Source: Phoenix dactylifera (lineage: Eukaryota; Streptophyta; Magnoliopsida; Arecales; Arecaceae). Taken from it: a stretch of 64,000 bases of DNA. Each line of letters opens with the position of its first letter. The stretch's first letter is position 1. Below the pieces are notes generated by a model, which was not told the origin of the DNA, searched no databases, and saw only the letters and a list, made by a program, of their open reading frames with translations. The stretch is taken from assembly GCF_009389715.1 (NCBI RefSeq), contig NC_052395.1, forward strand, positions 23,981,482 through 24,045,481, written 5' to 3'. Below, one piece after another: positions 24,614-37,406 of the stretch. The position numbers and the translations under genes were made by a program.

Positions 24614-25604
24614 TTGCAACGTGCGAACGAGAACAAGGCTGAAAATTTCAAATCTTTAATTTCTAGTTCTTCAATTTTTCTTTATCTTTAACATGGCTGA
24701 AATTTCAAATCTTTACAGATTCAAGGACGACAAAAAGCGGGACCAGTAACGAGGAAGATCAAGATCAAATTTTTTTTTTTTTGGATTCCCGGAGTGAACG
24801 AACTCCGGCCGTGAGTATTTAAATTAATTTTCCTGTTTTGCTCATACTAGTCCTATTTTTCCTAGCTTAGAATTTTACTCTTGTTTTAAAAAAATAAAAA
24901 AATTATTATTAATTAAAATAATAAAATAATAAAATAATAAAAATAATAAATAAATAAAAAGAAAAAAATTTAGCTAGTTTGCTTGATCAACTATTCAAAT
25001 GCAATTTAATGTCATGACATAAAATGTTAAAAATCTTCTTGATTGTTGCATATAGTATAAAGCATTTGCATAAAATAATCTAAGGGCTGAACCCATTAAC
25101 AAGATAAGGTCGGGATTTCATCACTCGTCCTTAGCCCAAAAATCATCCAAGTGCATAAATATCCTAAGCCTAATTAAAATCAACTAGACATTGGCCCCTA
25201 AGGATATTCGAGCTCAATAGGACGAAGACCACCGAAAGTTGCACCAATTTCGCTCTGTTATCTGGTTGATGTCTAGGCAAGCTTTGTCCCTTTAAGTGAT
25301 TAAAGGGAGACAGTTTCTGTTCGAGGAAAGTGGGTTTTAAGTGGGACCTTTGCTACATGCATCGTGACCCCTCCACTTACCTGGGAGCTTACCTGGTCGA
25401 CTAAGGTTAATAGACCGGATTGGAGGCTTAGGTGTCCTCTTCAACCCAGTTAGGAGCTGTCTAGAATTTTTAGGAAAACCTTAGAAATTGTTGGGTGATG
25501 CATGTTTTAATTAAACTTTTGTTTTGCTGTATTAGGGTGTTTGTGTAAAAAAATAATAATAATAAAAAAAAAATAAAATAAAAAATAATAAAATAACTTA
25601 GTAT
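24614..25604 (+). other. Athila-like 5' leader
   Basis: About 1 kb between PBS and gag start, with AT-rich runs at 24890-24970 and 25545-25600 and no frame. Such long untranslated leaders are common in this clade. Confidence 0.7.
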
Positions 25605-28600
25605 ATGCTGTTGTGGGAGAGAGATAAAACGAATAGATTATTTCGAGTTGAATTAAAAGATAAAAATTTAATTGTTCAAAATTCAAATAATCAAATGGAA
25701 GATAATGGTAGTAATCAGGGAGATAATGAATTTCAAGATGACTTACCTATTAGAACGCTTCGTGATTATCTACAACCCACTAGGACCAGTACCCCATCCT
25801 GTATGGTTATTCCTACTGCTGCGGGAGCTTTTGACATGAAACCAGGAATAATCCAATTATTTCCAAAGTTTCACGGACTTGATTCTGAAAGTCCCTATTT
25901 GCATCTAAAAGAATTTGATGAAGTATGTTCAACACTTCATTTCAATGATGTCACTGAAGAGGTAGTTAAGCTTAAGTTATTTCCTTTTTCTTTAAAGGAA
26001 AAAGCTAAGTCATGGTTACACTCCTTAAGGCCTAGGACCATAGCTACCTCGCAAGAAATGACAAGAGAATTTTTAAAGAAATTCTTCCCAACACATAAAA
26101 CGAACACACTTAGAAGAAATATCATGAACTTTGCACAAAAAGATGGAGAAACATTTTTTCATTGTTGGGAAAGATTTAAGGACCTTCTACTTGCTTGCCC
26201 ACATCATGGATATGAAATTTGGAGGGTCATTAGTTTCTTTTATGATGGTTTGTCCTCCAATATGAGACAATTTGTAGAAATGATGTGTAATGGTGAATTC
26301 ATGAGTAAGGAACCAAATGAAGCCTGGGATTATTTTGATCTTTTAGCAGAAAATGCACAAACTTGGGATACAACAGATAAAAATGAAAAATCAAAAATAA
26401 CACCTAATGCAAAAGGAGGAATATATCTTGTTAAAGATGATAATGATGTCAATGTAAAAATTGCTAATCTGACTAGGAAGGTTGAAGCCATGGAATTAAG
26501 CAAAGCCAATATAGGAAAAGCACAAACTATTGTTGAAAGTATATGTGGAATTTGCGAGAGTAATGCACATGTAACCAAGGATTGTCCTACAATCCCTGCT
26601 TTTCAAGAAGTGTTGCATGATCAAGCAAATTTCACCAATACTTATAAAAGACCATTTCCAGAAATATATAATCCTAGTTGGCGAAACCATCCTAACTTTA
26701 GCTGGAGACATGGACCCACTGCCATTGAATCTCAAGGAAATTCTGTTCCTACTCCTTATGTGCCACCACATAGGAAATCTCTTGAAGATACTTTGCAAAC
26801 CTTCATGCAAGGGCAGACTCAAATAAATCAGAATACAATGCAATCACTCCAAGAACTTAAAAATTCTGTAGGTAGAATTGAGGCTCAATTTAATGTTAGG
26901 GAAAGAGGGACATTTCCAGCCCAACCTCAATCTAACCCAAAGGGTCAACATGAGGTCCATGAAGCAAGTTCATCCCAACCTAAATTTGAGCAAGTTAAGT
27001 CTGTCACAACCCTTCGGAGTGGAAAAATAATTAATAAAGAAATTCCGACAAAAGATGACAAATCTGAAAAATCTATTGAAAAGAATGATGAAGATGATAA
27101 TGAACAAAATGATCCAATACTGCATCATAAGATAGTTGCTCCATTTCCTCAGCGCTTGCTTGCAGCTAAAAAGGGAATAGCTGACCAAGAAATTTTGGAT
27201 ATCTTTAAACAAGTAAAGATTAACATTCCTCTATTAGATGCCATTAAGCAGATTCCATCTTATGCAAAATTTTTAAAAGATCTTTGTACCATAAAGCGAA
27301 AGCTTTACGTACAAAAGAAAGCTTTTCTAACTGAACAGGTGAGTGCTATTCTCAAACACAACACCCCACCTAAGTATAAAGATCCTGGTTGTCCTACCAT
27401 ATCTTGCATCATTGGAAACTTTAGGATACAACGAGCCCTTCTTGATTTAGGTGCAAGTGTTAACTTACTGCCGTATTCAGTTTATGAACAGTTAGGACTT
27501 GGTGAATTAAAACCCACCAAGGTTACTCTCCAACTTACCGATCGATCTATAAAGATACCAAGAGGAATAGTTGAGGATGTACTTGTCCAAATTGATAAAT
27601 TCTATTTTCCAGTCGACTTCATAGTATTAGATACCCAGCCTGTCATGAACTGTACCACTCCAATACCTGTCATTTTAGGCCGCCCATTTCTAGCTACTTC
27701 CAAAGCTTTGATCAACTGTCGAAATGGAATAATGAAAATGTCATTCGGAAATATGACTATAGATTTTAATATATTTAACATTTGCAAACAACCCGATAAT
27801 GATAACGAAAATGATGAAATTCATGGAGTTAATCTGATCGACTCCATTGTAGAAGATGCTCTTATCCCATCTCTTTCTTCTGATCCTTTAGAAACATGCC
27901 TAACTCATTTCGGAAATACAGATATCAACCAAAACTTTAGAGAAATCAGTGCTATATTAGACTCAGCTCCTTTGTTGGATACAGATAGGTGGAAATCTCG
28001 TTTTGAAGAATTGCCCACACGCAACAATAGTCCTCTACCATCTAGTGTTCAAGCACCTAAATTTGAGCTAAAGCCTTTGCCATCTGAGCTCAAGTATGCA
28101 TACCTTGGTCAAGAAGAGACTTTTCCTGTGATCATATCATCCCAACTCGAACAAAGTCAAGAACTAAAATTATTGGAAATTCTCAAAGAGCATAAGGGAG
28201 CAATAGGGTGGACAATTGCTGATATCAAGGGAATTAGTCCCTCAATTTGCACTCATAGAATCCACTTAGAAGCTGATGCCAAACCTTCTCGTCAACCTCA
28301 ACGTCGATTAAACCCAAACATAAAGGATGTGGTTAGAGCAGAAGTTCTGAAACTTCTGGATGCGGGTATGATCTACCCAATTTCAGATAGTAAATGGGTA
28401 AGTCCAACCCAAGTGGTTCCAAAAAAATCTGGTGTTACTGTAGTCAAAAATGCCAACAATGAATTAGTTCCAACTAGGGTCCCCACTAATTGGCGTGTAT
28501 GCATTGACTATAGGAAACTTAATTCTGTCACTAGGAAGGATCATTTTTCTCTACCTTTTATTGATCAAATTTTAGAAAGGTTAGCAGGTCATAAATATTA

Positions 28601-30962
28601 TTGCTTCCTAGATGGCTATTCAGGTTACAACCAAATTGCAATTGATCCTGAAGATCCGGAAAAGACCACTTTTACATGTCCTTTTGGCACATTTGCTTAC
28701 AAGAGAATGCCTTTTGGATTATGTAATGCTCCTGCAACCTTCCAAAGATGCATGCTCAGTATTTTCTCCGACATGGTTGAGCGTTTTTTGGAAGTTTTCA
28801 TGGATGATTTTTCGGTTTTTGGCTCCTCTTTTGAAAACTGTGTGGACTATTTAAGACTAGTCTTAATTCGGTGTGAGGAGAAGAATCTAATCTTAAACTG
28901 GGAAAAGTGCCATTTCATGGTAACTAGGGGAATTGTTCTCGGGCATGTTATTTCATCTGAAGGAATTGAAGTAGACAAGGCTAAAATTGACTTAATTACT
29001 AACTTACCCAATCCAAAAACTATCAAAGATATACGCTCATTTTTGGGTCATGCAGGATTTTATAGGAGATTCATTAAAGATTTTAGCTCAATATCTAAAC
29101 CCTTATGTAATCTCCTTCAAAAGGAAACCCAATTTGTGTAGTCTGAAGAATGTCAAAAAGCTTTTGATAAACTTAAAAGCTTGCTAACCTCTGCTCCCAT
29201 CATGCAACCACCTGACTGGTCACTTCCTTTTGAAATTATGTGTGATGCTAGTGAATATGCAGTTGGGGTAGTTCTAGGGCAAAGAAAAGAAAGAAAGCCT
29301 TATGTTATCTACTATGCAAGTAAGACTTTAAATAGTGCACAAAAGAATTACACCACTACAGAAAAGGAACTACTTGCCGTAGTATTTGCACTAGACAAAT
29401 TTAGGTCTTACTTGATTGGATCCAAAATCATTATCTACACTGACCACGCTGCCCTTAAGTACCTTCTTTCAAAAAAGGATGCTAAGGCACGTTTGCTTAG
29501 GTGGATCCTTCTGCTCCAAGAATTTTTTCTAGAAATAAGAGATAAAAAGGGGGTAGAAAATGTAGTAGCTGATCACTTGTCCCGTCTGACTCTTCCAGAT
29601 TCCTTTAACAATTCACCCATAAAAGACACTTTCCCTGATGAGCAACTGTTTGAGATCACATCTTCACCCTGGTTTGCAGACATTGCAAATTTTCTAGTCA
29701 CAGGTGAACTACCAAGTCATTGGAATAAACAAGACAAAAGAAAATTTTTGACTGAAATAAAAAAAAATTTCTGGGATGATCCTTATCTTTTCAAATACTG
29801 CCCAGATCAAATTATTAGGAGATGTGTACCTAATGACGAATTTATTAGTGTCATTTCCTTTTGTCATTCTGAAGCTTGCGGTGGTCATTTCTCTGTTAAG
29901 AAAACGGCTGCAAAAATTTTACAGTGCGGTTTCTATTGGCCCACCTTATTTAAAGATTCCCATAACTTTTGCAAAGCTTGCGAGCGTTGTCAAAAGTTAG
30001 GTGGAATAACTCGTAGGAATATGATGCCCCTCAACCCAATTTTAATTATCGAAATATTTGATTGTTGGGGAATAGATTTTATGAGCCCATTTCCTCCTTC
30101 ATTCGGAAATTTGTACATCTTAGTAGCTGTGGATTATATCTCCAAATGGATTGAGGCAATTCCTTGCAAACATAATGACCACAAAACTGTTCTAAAATTT
30201 TTAAAGGAAAACATTCTTTCCAGATTTGGAACGCCTCGAGCCATCATCAGTGATGGGGGTTCACACTTCTGTAATAAGCCTTTTGAGGCTTTAATGCGAA
30301 AATATGGGATCACCCATAAAGTCGCCACCCCTTATCATCCACAAACAAGTGGACAAGTTGAAGTATCCAATCGATCAATTAAGAATATTCTGGAAAAAAC
30401 GGTTAACCCAAATCGCAAAGACTGGTCTTTGCGTTTAACTGATGCACTTTGGGCTTATCGTACTGCTTTTAAAAGTCCGATTGGTATGTCTCCGTACCGT
30501 CTTATTTTTGGCAAACCTTGTCACTTGCCTGTGGAATTGGAGCATAGAGCCTACTGGGCTATTAAGAGATTTAATTTTGATATGGATAAGGCTAGTTCAC
30601 TACGCAAACTTCAACTTAATGAACTAGAGGAAATCAGGAATGAAGCATATGAGAATGCTCGAATTTATAAGAACAAAATGAAAGTCTTTCATGATAGAAA
30701 TATTATGAGAAAAACATTTGAGCCTTCCCAGAAAGTTCTATTGTATAATTCAAGACTTCATTTATTTTCAGAAAAATTGAGATCTAGGTGGACCGGCCCA
30801 TTTATAGTTAAAACTGTTTATCCGTATGGAACTGTTGAGATAGAGAATCCAAACACCGGTAATATTTTTAAAGTAAATGGCCAACGTTTGAAGTTATTTT
30901 TGGACAACTTTACCCCAGAGGTTGAATCGACCAATCTGGGAGATCCTGTTTATCAGGATTGA
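25605..30962 (+). pseudogene. Athila-like gag-pol with one premature stop
   Basis: The ATG at 25605 opens 1178 codons to a TAG at 29139-29141, and the same frame continues to 30962. In order: gag; a CCHC knuckle CGICESNAHVTKDC (about residue 313); protease DLGASVNLLP (about 613); reverse transcriptase with FMDDFSVFG (about 1063); RNase H with [13 protein letters not shown]; integrase with a zinc finger (29860-30000) and the DDE residues in WGIDF, ISDGG and GQVEVSNR. The TAG stands where relatives have Trp (a TGG to TAG change) between reverse transcriptase and RNase H. No other break is visible. The element may have died by this single change, unless the stop is read through. Confidence 0.92.
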
Positions 30963-32561
30963 TATCTATATCTGCTAGAGATCCTCTGTTTGTACATAAT
31001 TTTTCTTTCTTTCATATGACAATTGGTGAGCAACAATAGTGTGCAGTCATTCTATCAGGTAAATTCTAACCTTCAGCCTTATTATCCTTCATACAATCAT
31101 ATTTAATGCATTCATGTTGAAACATTGGGGACAATGTTGAATTTAAGTTGGGGGGGAGAGATTACTATATTTTTCTATATATCATACCAATTGTCATATA
31201 TTTCATATATTTCATAAAAAAAATTCTATTTAAATATATATATATTTATATATATAAATACAAAAAATAATACAAAAAAAATATAATAATAATATATAAA
31301 AATAATAATAATAATAATAATAACAAACATATATTTTGTTGCATCTAATTACCACTATATTTTTTTTCAAAGAAATAAACATGTGCAGCTATTAAGGCAA
31401 GGAGCATATTATGACTTATTAGAGACCTATTATTAGATCCCCACACAAGTATTCAATGACAATAGGAAAAACTCAGAGTTCACTTGTGTTACCTATTTGT
31501 TTGTTGACCTTATTCGCAAGAGAAGTACGAGTGTCCTTGTCTTAAAGTCCATGTTTTGGTTTTCACATAAAGATAGAGTTTGAAATTCCCGGCTAGATCA
31601 CCTGGGTGCCTTATGTTCTGACCTTGGTTGACCTATAGTCACAATTCAGTCATGTTAATATGTATATATATATATATATATATATAGTGAAAAAAAAGAA
31701 AAAAAAAAGAGAGAGAAATAATACTGTTTGTCTTCACTGAGTAACCGGGCCTCTTGCCTACAAAGCAGCGAGTGTTCGCGTAAAAAGGTGAAAATGACTG
31801 AAATAAGTGACTAGTCTGGCCTCGTGGCGTAGTCTGATTCGAGTAATTAAGTCCGAGGGGTGTTTCACCTAATGCCTTGAGCCAACTCGATCAAGAGTCA
31901 TTGACCCAAAGCTCGTTACATGGACCTTACTAGAGCCTAATGGAGTTGGACTGTTATAGTCACTATGTGAAAAAAAAATATAATAAAAAAACTAAAAATA
32001 AATTAAACATGAGTAAGTTAGTTAAACTTAAACCAAGTGACGTGTGGATGACTGGTTTGACTCCATTGTTTTAGAACTCTGTATACCTGGGAGATCTAGT
32101 TGGGATTGATAGCTTCATTTTTATATGCGAACCATTCTGGATAAATAACATGTGATATTCAGAAAATTTAGTAGATCGGGAGCTAACAAATGGTAGTTAA
32201 CACTTGTGAATTTGAGTAGTGCACCTAGAACTCAAAGGGTACCCAATTGTGGTGGAGGTATAGGTATTCTGAGACGTCACATTTACATTTGCCTTAAGAG
32301 TTGCTATGTTTTAAAGTATCTTCTAACTTAAAAACGATGTTTGTGGGTAACATCACTGCAAACCCTCACGAGACCACTCGTCCACTAGGGTAACCTAGGG
32401 GTTTAACGGCTTGTTGCACGTGCTAAGTGCAATCGTAATGCTCTACGAAAGTGAGTATTTATTTTAATTCATGCATATTAATAAACAATACTTTTGCACT
32501 CTCATTTTATCATTTTCACACTAAATTGCTAGAGACCAGCAATAAGCTAGTTGGGAGGGTG
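30963..32561 (+). other. Athila-like 3' non-coding region and polypurine tract
   Basis: 1.6 kb without a long frame, in the place where some Athila elements carry an env-like gene; none is recognisable. A purine tract TTGGGAGGGTG abuts the 3' LTR at 32551-32561. A second strong tract GTTGGGGGGGAGAG lies near 31148-31161, after CATTGGGGACAATG. (TA)n runs lie at 31225-31260 and 31660-31686. Confidence 0.75.
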
Positions 32562-34221
32562 TGATGAGAGTACAAAAGTAAAATTTTCATATTATCTTAA
32601 TTAGTATTATAGCTAATCTTTATTAATAAAATTAATTAATTAATGTTTTATCTGTGTCTGAGTGCATGTAATTCAAAAGACCCAATAATGCTGGATTTTA
32701 GCCCAATGCCTGGTAGTTCGAGCTTAACAAATTTCCCTGTGTCCGTGATGAGGCGACTCAATAGTTCCTAACATAAAATTTCCATGTATCCACATCAATG
32801 AGTTGAAGCAAGTGATTTCCCAACATCTTCAAGTGTCCCTGTGCCGTCTCGAAAGTCCCAAAACAATTCAATCCGTTTGCCATCAACTTCCCAATGTTTA
32901 AGTCCTCCAACCGACCGTGGCAACATTCCATTTCCTCTGTTTTGGAACAAACCCAGCACTCAGCTCTTCAACCGTCGCCACATTCCATCCGTTCGAGCAT
33001 GCGAGGAGTTTCCCAGTTTTCCCAACCGATCATGGCATCTCCTCAGAGTCCTTCCATCTTCCCTGTTTCTTCCCAGCTCATCCACAAATCCAGCGGCTGT
33101 GAGGAGTCTTCTCAACACCCCAACGGTCATCTTCTTCCACACTTCCCAGCCGCATCCCAACCGATCATGGCATCTCAAGCGTTGTGGCATCAACCAGCCA
33201 CATGGCTTCTTGTCTTCCAACGGATCATTCCAAGCAACAGTGGAAGCATCCCAGCAGCCGAAGATCCCAAGCGATTCAACTTCATCCCGCATCTCAAGCA
33301 ACCGGATCATCCCCAAACCTCCACGCGTCTCACCAGCCGCGCCTTCAACATGCTATAAAAAGGGGAGTCATCCGGTGGAGGAGGAGGGCCGACGGGAGAA
33401 GAAGAGGAGGATCTATCGGCATTATTCCCAGCCGGACAGAATAAAACAGAAAGGGAGAAGGCCGGATCCATCCAAGTTCGGGCGAGATAGGAAGAGAGGA
33501 GAAGAGGATAGCTAGCCGTGCGACGAAGGAGGAAGAGGCCAAGGGAGGATCTACCAGCGAAGCTCCCTCTTCCAATCAATCCTTTCAGCCGAGCAAGAGA
33601 GGAGGAGAGGCCACGGGAGAAGAAGAAAGGAAACAGAGTACTCTGTTTACTAATAGAAGAAAAAAAAAAGGGGTTTATGTTTATTTTATTTATTCTATGC
33701 TAATCCCTTTTATAAAATTGCTTGCATCTCATATGGATAGCTAAATATCTTTTAGCTAAGGCTAAGGAAAAGCCTAGCATTTTCTTCATGTATTTTATTT
33801 AATCATCAATGGGATTTTAATGTTATTAATTTGATTTATGGTGCAGTAAATTTATAGAAATTATTTCAAACTTATATATTTTCTTTGATTTGTTATTTCC
33901 CCCGGGTATAATAGATGCTTAGAAATCCCTGTAGTTTAAAATAGAATTACTGTAATGCTGCCCATAAAAACTAAATCTATTTTATTATGATTAATAGATG
34001 ATTTTAGGAAAGCATGATTAAGTGCTAGGCTGAATCCTAATGCCTTAGTTATATTTTTAAATCTGAATATTAGTTAGCCTTAAGTTTTTTTTTTTGTTCA
34101 CTGTCAAATCCCTGTGGATTCGATCTCGGACTCACCGAGAATATTACTTTGCTACACCCTATACTTGGGGTATTCTACATTTAATTTTCCTTTTTAAAAG
34201 AGCAAGATTAAAAACGTAGCA
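32562..34221 (+). repeat. Athila-like 3' LTR (1660 bp)
   Basis: Same length and ends as the left LTR. Differences seen by eye are scattered and mostly transitions. Confidence 0.92.
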
Positions 34222-34226
34222 GCTTT
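34222..34226. repeat. Target site duplication GCTTT, right copy
   Basis: Matches 22924-22928 exactly. Confidence 0.9.
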
Positions 34227-34407
34227 GATCAACATTCGGTATACTTCGCTATCGCGTACCGTACCGCATATCAATATAATAGATGATACCAGAGATCCGG
34301 TATCGAAATAGCGAATATTGTCTTCAATATTATTATTAATATTTTTTATTATTTCTTAATTAGTTTTATATAATTTTTTGTCCCTGGGGCGGATACAATG
34401 GTATCTT
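34227..34407 (+). other. Host flank with left part of PGG relic A
   Basis: 34227-34320 contains GGTATAC/GGTATCG-rich sequence with short inverted pieces (CTTCGCTAT and ATAGCGAA), possibly a MITE fragment. From about 34330 it parallels 36480-36555: both read TTTTTGTCCC, then a GGG(A/C) stretch and GTATCTT. It is therefore half of a duplicated segment interrupted by the LINE at 34408. Confidence 0.45.
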
Positions 34408-35195
34408 CTTCTTTTTTTTTTGGTCAAACGGTATTTCATTCATATACCTCTAACGTGAATACAACCAGACATATCGAAGAAAAGTAAACAAAATAAGGCG
34501 TGTGGAACGCCATCTAAACTAGACCAAAAGACCTCCCCAGTATATTGGGCAACATAAGAGGCGACCCAATCTGCTGCACTGTTTGCCTCTCGGTAAACAT
34601 GGGCAACCTGACAGGAGATCAGCTCCCGCACCAACTCCGGGTGTCCCGTATCAGAGGGTGGCCATCACCATACATGTCCACACCTCGTATCCAGTCAATC
34701 ACCGTAGAACAGTCACCCTCGAGAACGAGTCTCTCGGCCCCCAGTACTCGCCTCGCAAACCAAACACCCTCCTAAGCAGCCTGCAGCTCTGCTCCCACCG
34801 CCGAACCGCCGAGAGTGCTCTGTCCCCTAGCAGTAATAAAGGTGCCCCGATGGTCCCTGATCACGAAACCCACGCCCCCAGAGGCGCCATCCTCCGCCAT
34901 GCCACCATCGAAGTTCACCTTAAGATAACCAGGGGATGGGGGTACCCAAGAGAAGTAACTGAACCTGGACGCTGAAGCAGCAGTGCAGGTACCCCAGATA
35001 TCCCTGGTTCTTCCAGGTGGTGCCAACGTGGTCATCGTAGATATCTCCGCTGCCTGCCTCAGAGCTATCTCCATCACAGCCCGTGGGGTCGACCGCCCAT
35101 CCTTGAATAGACGGTCATTTCTGGCTAGCCATATATGATAGGCTAGGTAAGCCACAATAGAACCTGTCTCAGCAACACTCGGCCTCCGAATAGAC
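34408..35195 (-). mobile_element. 5'-truncated LINE, RNase H end
   Basis: On the minus strand a broken RNase H-like domain includes PGYLKVNFDGG, GGVGFVIRDHRG, LEGDCSTVIDWIRG and REANSAADWVASYVAQ. It ends in an A-rich tail (complement of the T-run 34411-34421). One in-frame stop falls near 34771. ATCTT flanks both ends (34403-34407 and 35196-35200), a short candidate target duplication. The domain order and tail fit the 3' end of a plant L1-type LINE. Confidence 0.7.
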
Positions 35196-35270
35196 ATCTT
35201 TCACCACAGTCTCATTTACAGCTGCTTTCACTATGCTAAGATGATTCATACAAGATGGATTTTTATTAAT
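35196..35270 (+). pseudogene. PGG-exon relic A of an ankyrin-family gene
   Basis: Translates as SFTAAFTML, then a stop and FIQDG, close to SFIAAFTMLGGFVQDG of relic B at 36.7 kb and to the TFAATFTMPGGF region of the intact gene. It is too short and broken to function. Confidence 0.5.
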
Positions 35271-36479
35271 GTGGATTTTATTTTTTATTCAAATTTTGTT
35301 AGAACTTTGTTTAGTATTTGTTCATACATAACTAATCATTTGAATGGAGCTGTTAAATGAACTTCCTTTTTTGAGGCAAGATTAAATGACATTACATAAA
35401 CTTTGTTGTTCATGCGAATGTGTACAGACCAAGAATGCACAGCTGATAGCAATGGAGTTAGAATAGAGATATTGGTGTATAACTTGAGGGCAGTCGATCG
35501 ATGTGATTAATTTTTAACTGTACGAGAATGCAAACAAAATTATTAATAAATTTTTCATGTGCGAATATAAAGCGACTCAAAATATATTTCGATGTATATA
35601 AGATAATCTAATAGGTAACAGTTATTGCAACGCTACAAATGCTGCTTGTCTAGAGAGCAACATTTGATATGCAACTCATCGTTAGTCACCAACGTAGCCT
35701 AATTCGACCGTCCCATCACACCCTCCACCCCTCATCTCCAACATCATTGCCTTCAAATGGCTTCCACGTACAGTGAACTCGGCCAAATCTTTAAGGCCAT
35801 CTCCCGATGCCAAGAAAAAGTCAGGAATGATCTTTTAATTTTCAACAAAGTAACTTCTAAAAAATAAAAACACATAGTTTTATATAATTTTTTGTATTTG
35901 TATAAGAATTCCTATCTTCTATATTTATATAATATTTTTGAATTACCCCGGTTGTTTATATAATATTAGTTTTATCAATACATCCATCAGATTTTTAAAC
36001 TATTATCATATGAAACCTTGTCTATAACTTAGAAGGGTAGAAAGAATATAAGTAATCACATCTTAGAATATGTTTGAGCATTTGTACTTGATTCTAGATA
36101 TATATTATTTTATTTTTTTTAGTCAATTGCTGTTATAGAGTTAATTATCAAGTACTTGTTATTCATAATTTAATGTTTAGACCTCGTATTTTATATTTAA
36201 TTAATCAAATTCTTAAAGGAGAAATAGTTTTAGCTTGATTAATTGTTTAAGATTTAATATTTGATACTCAATGAGAACTGGATCCGATTCCGATCTTCAC
36301 CCGACCCTAACCTGATGCCAGTCCAAAGCTGATCCTTCGGTGTTAGACCCAAAATCTTAATGGAAGTAGCTTTATGTTTAGGGAACTCGAAGCCGACCCA
36401 ATACAGCCCTTGTTGGGCCAGAAGTATTGGACTTTGATTTCCGTAGACTTCTTGGCTGATGAGACTTCAATTTTCCCTG
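35271..36479. other. Intergenic, AT-rich
   Basis: No gene or clear repeat recognised. Short frames here look random. Confidence 0.5.
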
Positions 36480-36902
36480 TTAAGATTTTCTTACTATTCT
36501 TACTTAATTTCATGTAACTTTTTGTCCCCTGGGACACTTACGATAGTATCTTTCTATATTTGGCTGCATGCGGAGCTCCTTTCAGCTTCGGAGTACAAGA
36601 ACTATTGAGGAATAAGAAGGAATCAGAAAGTTATCTTAAAAAAAGAAGGAATCGGGAAGAGCTAGAAGGCCCATAAAGTGGGAGAAATTAATAAATCCAA
36701 AGGCATTGCACTTGTGTCGATATTAATCACCACAATTTCATTTATAGCTGCCTTCACTATGCTAGGAGGATTCGTACAAGATGGTCAGGAAGGCCAGGGT
36801 ACAAGAGTTCTCGAAAAGAGCACTGCTTTCGTGACAGCCCCTACAAAACAATGGTGTTCAGGCTTTTTCCAGGGCCTAAACACCATACGTGCTAGAATTT
36901 GA
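36480..36902 (+). pseudogene. PGG-exon relic B of an ankyrin-family gene
   Basis: At 36678-36900 the frame reads ALVSILITTISFIAAF, then TMLGGF and a short loop, which fits the first helix and PGG loop of ACD6-like proteins (TMPGGF in the intact gene). The remaining helices are missing and the frame runs into unrelated residues. The upstream part (36480-36560) is shared with relic A. It lies on the strand opposite to the intact ACD6-like gene. Confidence 0.55.
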
Positions 36903-37394
36903 GATTTGAAAGAGCCATCACATATGTTGTATGCCAATCTGTGACGGATAGTAGGGTCTAAAATGAAAACTTAGTTGCTACTTTATTACGTTCCTCAGCC
37001 TCTAATTATGTGGAGATATTAAAACTTAACCATTGAGATCGTACAGGATAAATTATTAGATAAAATATCTGATGCATGTCTAATTGTATGATTGAATGAT
37101 GCTATGGATCAGATCTATTCCGATTCGATGAGCTCCTATGTTGAGTCTAGGTCCAAAATCACCATCTCAATATTTCCGGTCGAGTCGGGGGTCAGACGCG
37201 GCAAAGGTCGTCGATTGGACTTGGGTCTCTGGGCCCGGACGGGCCTGTCCCATTGATGCCACTTACCTGCTACGCCCACGCTTACCCAGACCAGAACGTC
37301 GCGTCAATGAGAAGAGCGTAAATCCAGTTTCGGCCTTGGGTTGTTTAGTAAATAACACCGGTTTACATCTTTCCGAGTAGATATTTGGGGGAGC
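36903..37394. other. Upstream flank of the TraB gene, distal part
   Basis: Turns GC-richer from about 37150, as plant promoter or 5' regions often do. No TATA box stands out. The LINE inserted at 37407 separates it from the coding start. Confidence 0.4.
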
Positions 37395-37406
37395 TGTAGC
37401 TTTATT
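37395..37406. repeat. 12 bp LINE target duplication, left copy
   Basis: TGTAGCTTTATT is repeated exactly at 38098-38109, on the two sides of the LINE fragment. Variable duplications of this length are typical of target-primed reverse transcription. Confidence 0.85.

Larger units (their letters stand above)
22929..34221 (+). mobile_element. Athila-like Ty3/gypsy retrotransposon, full length (11.3 kb)
   Basis: LTRs of 1660 bp at both ends, a 5 bp duplication outside them, a tRNA-Asp-type PBS after the 5' LTR, one long gag-pol frame and a purine tract before the 3' LTR. The PBS type, the DLGAS protease motif and integrase segments such as [16 protein letters not shown] point to the Athila side of the non-chromodomain Ty3/gypsy elements. 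By eye the LTRs differ at roughly 14 positions plus small indels, so the insertion is young compared with the other elements here. Confidence 0.92.

Noticed and set aside
30963-32561. Possible env-like gene of the Athila-like element
   Set aside because: No frame of useful length and no signal peptide or membrane segment visible.
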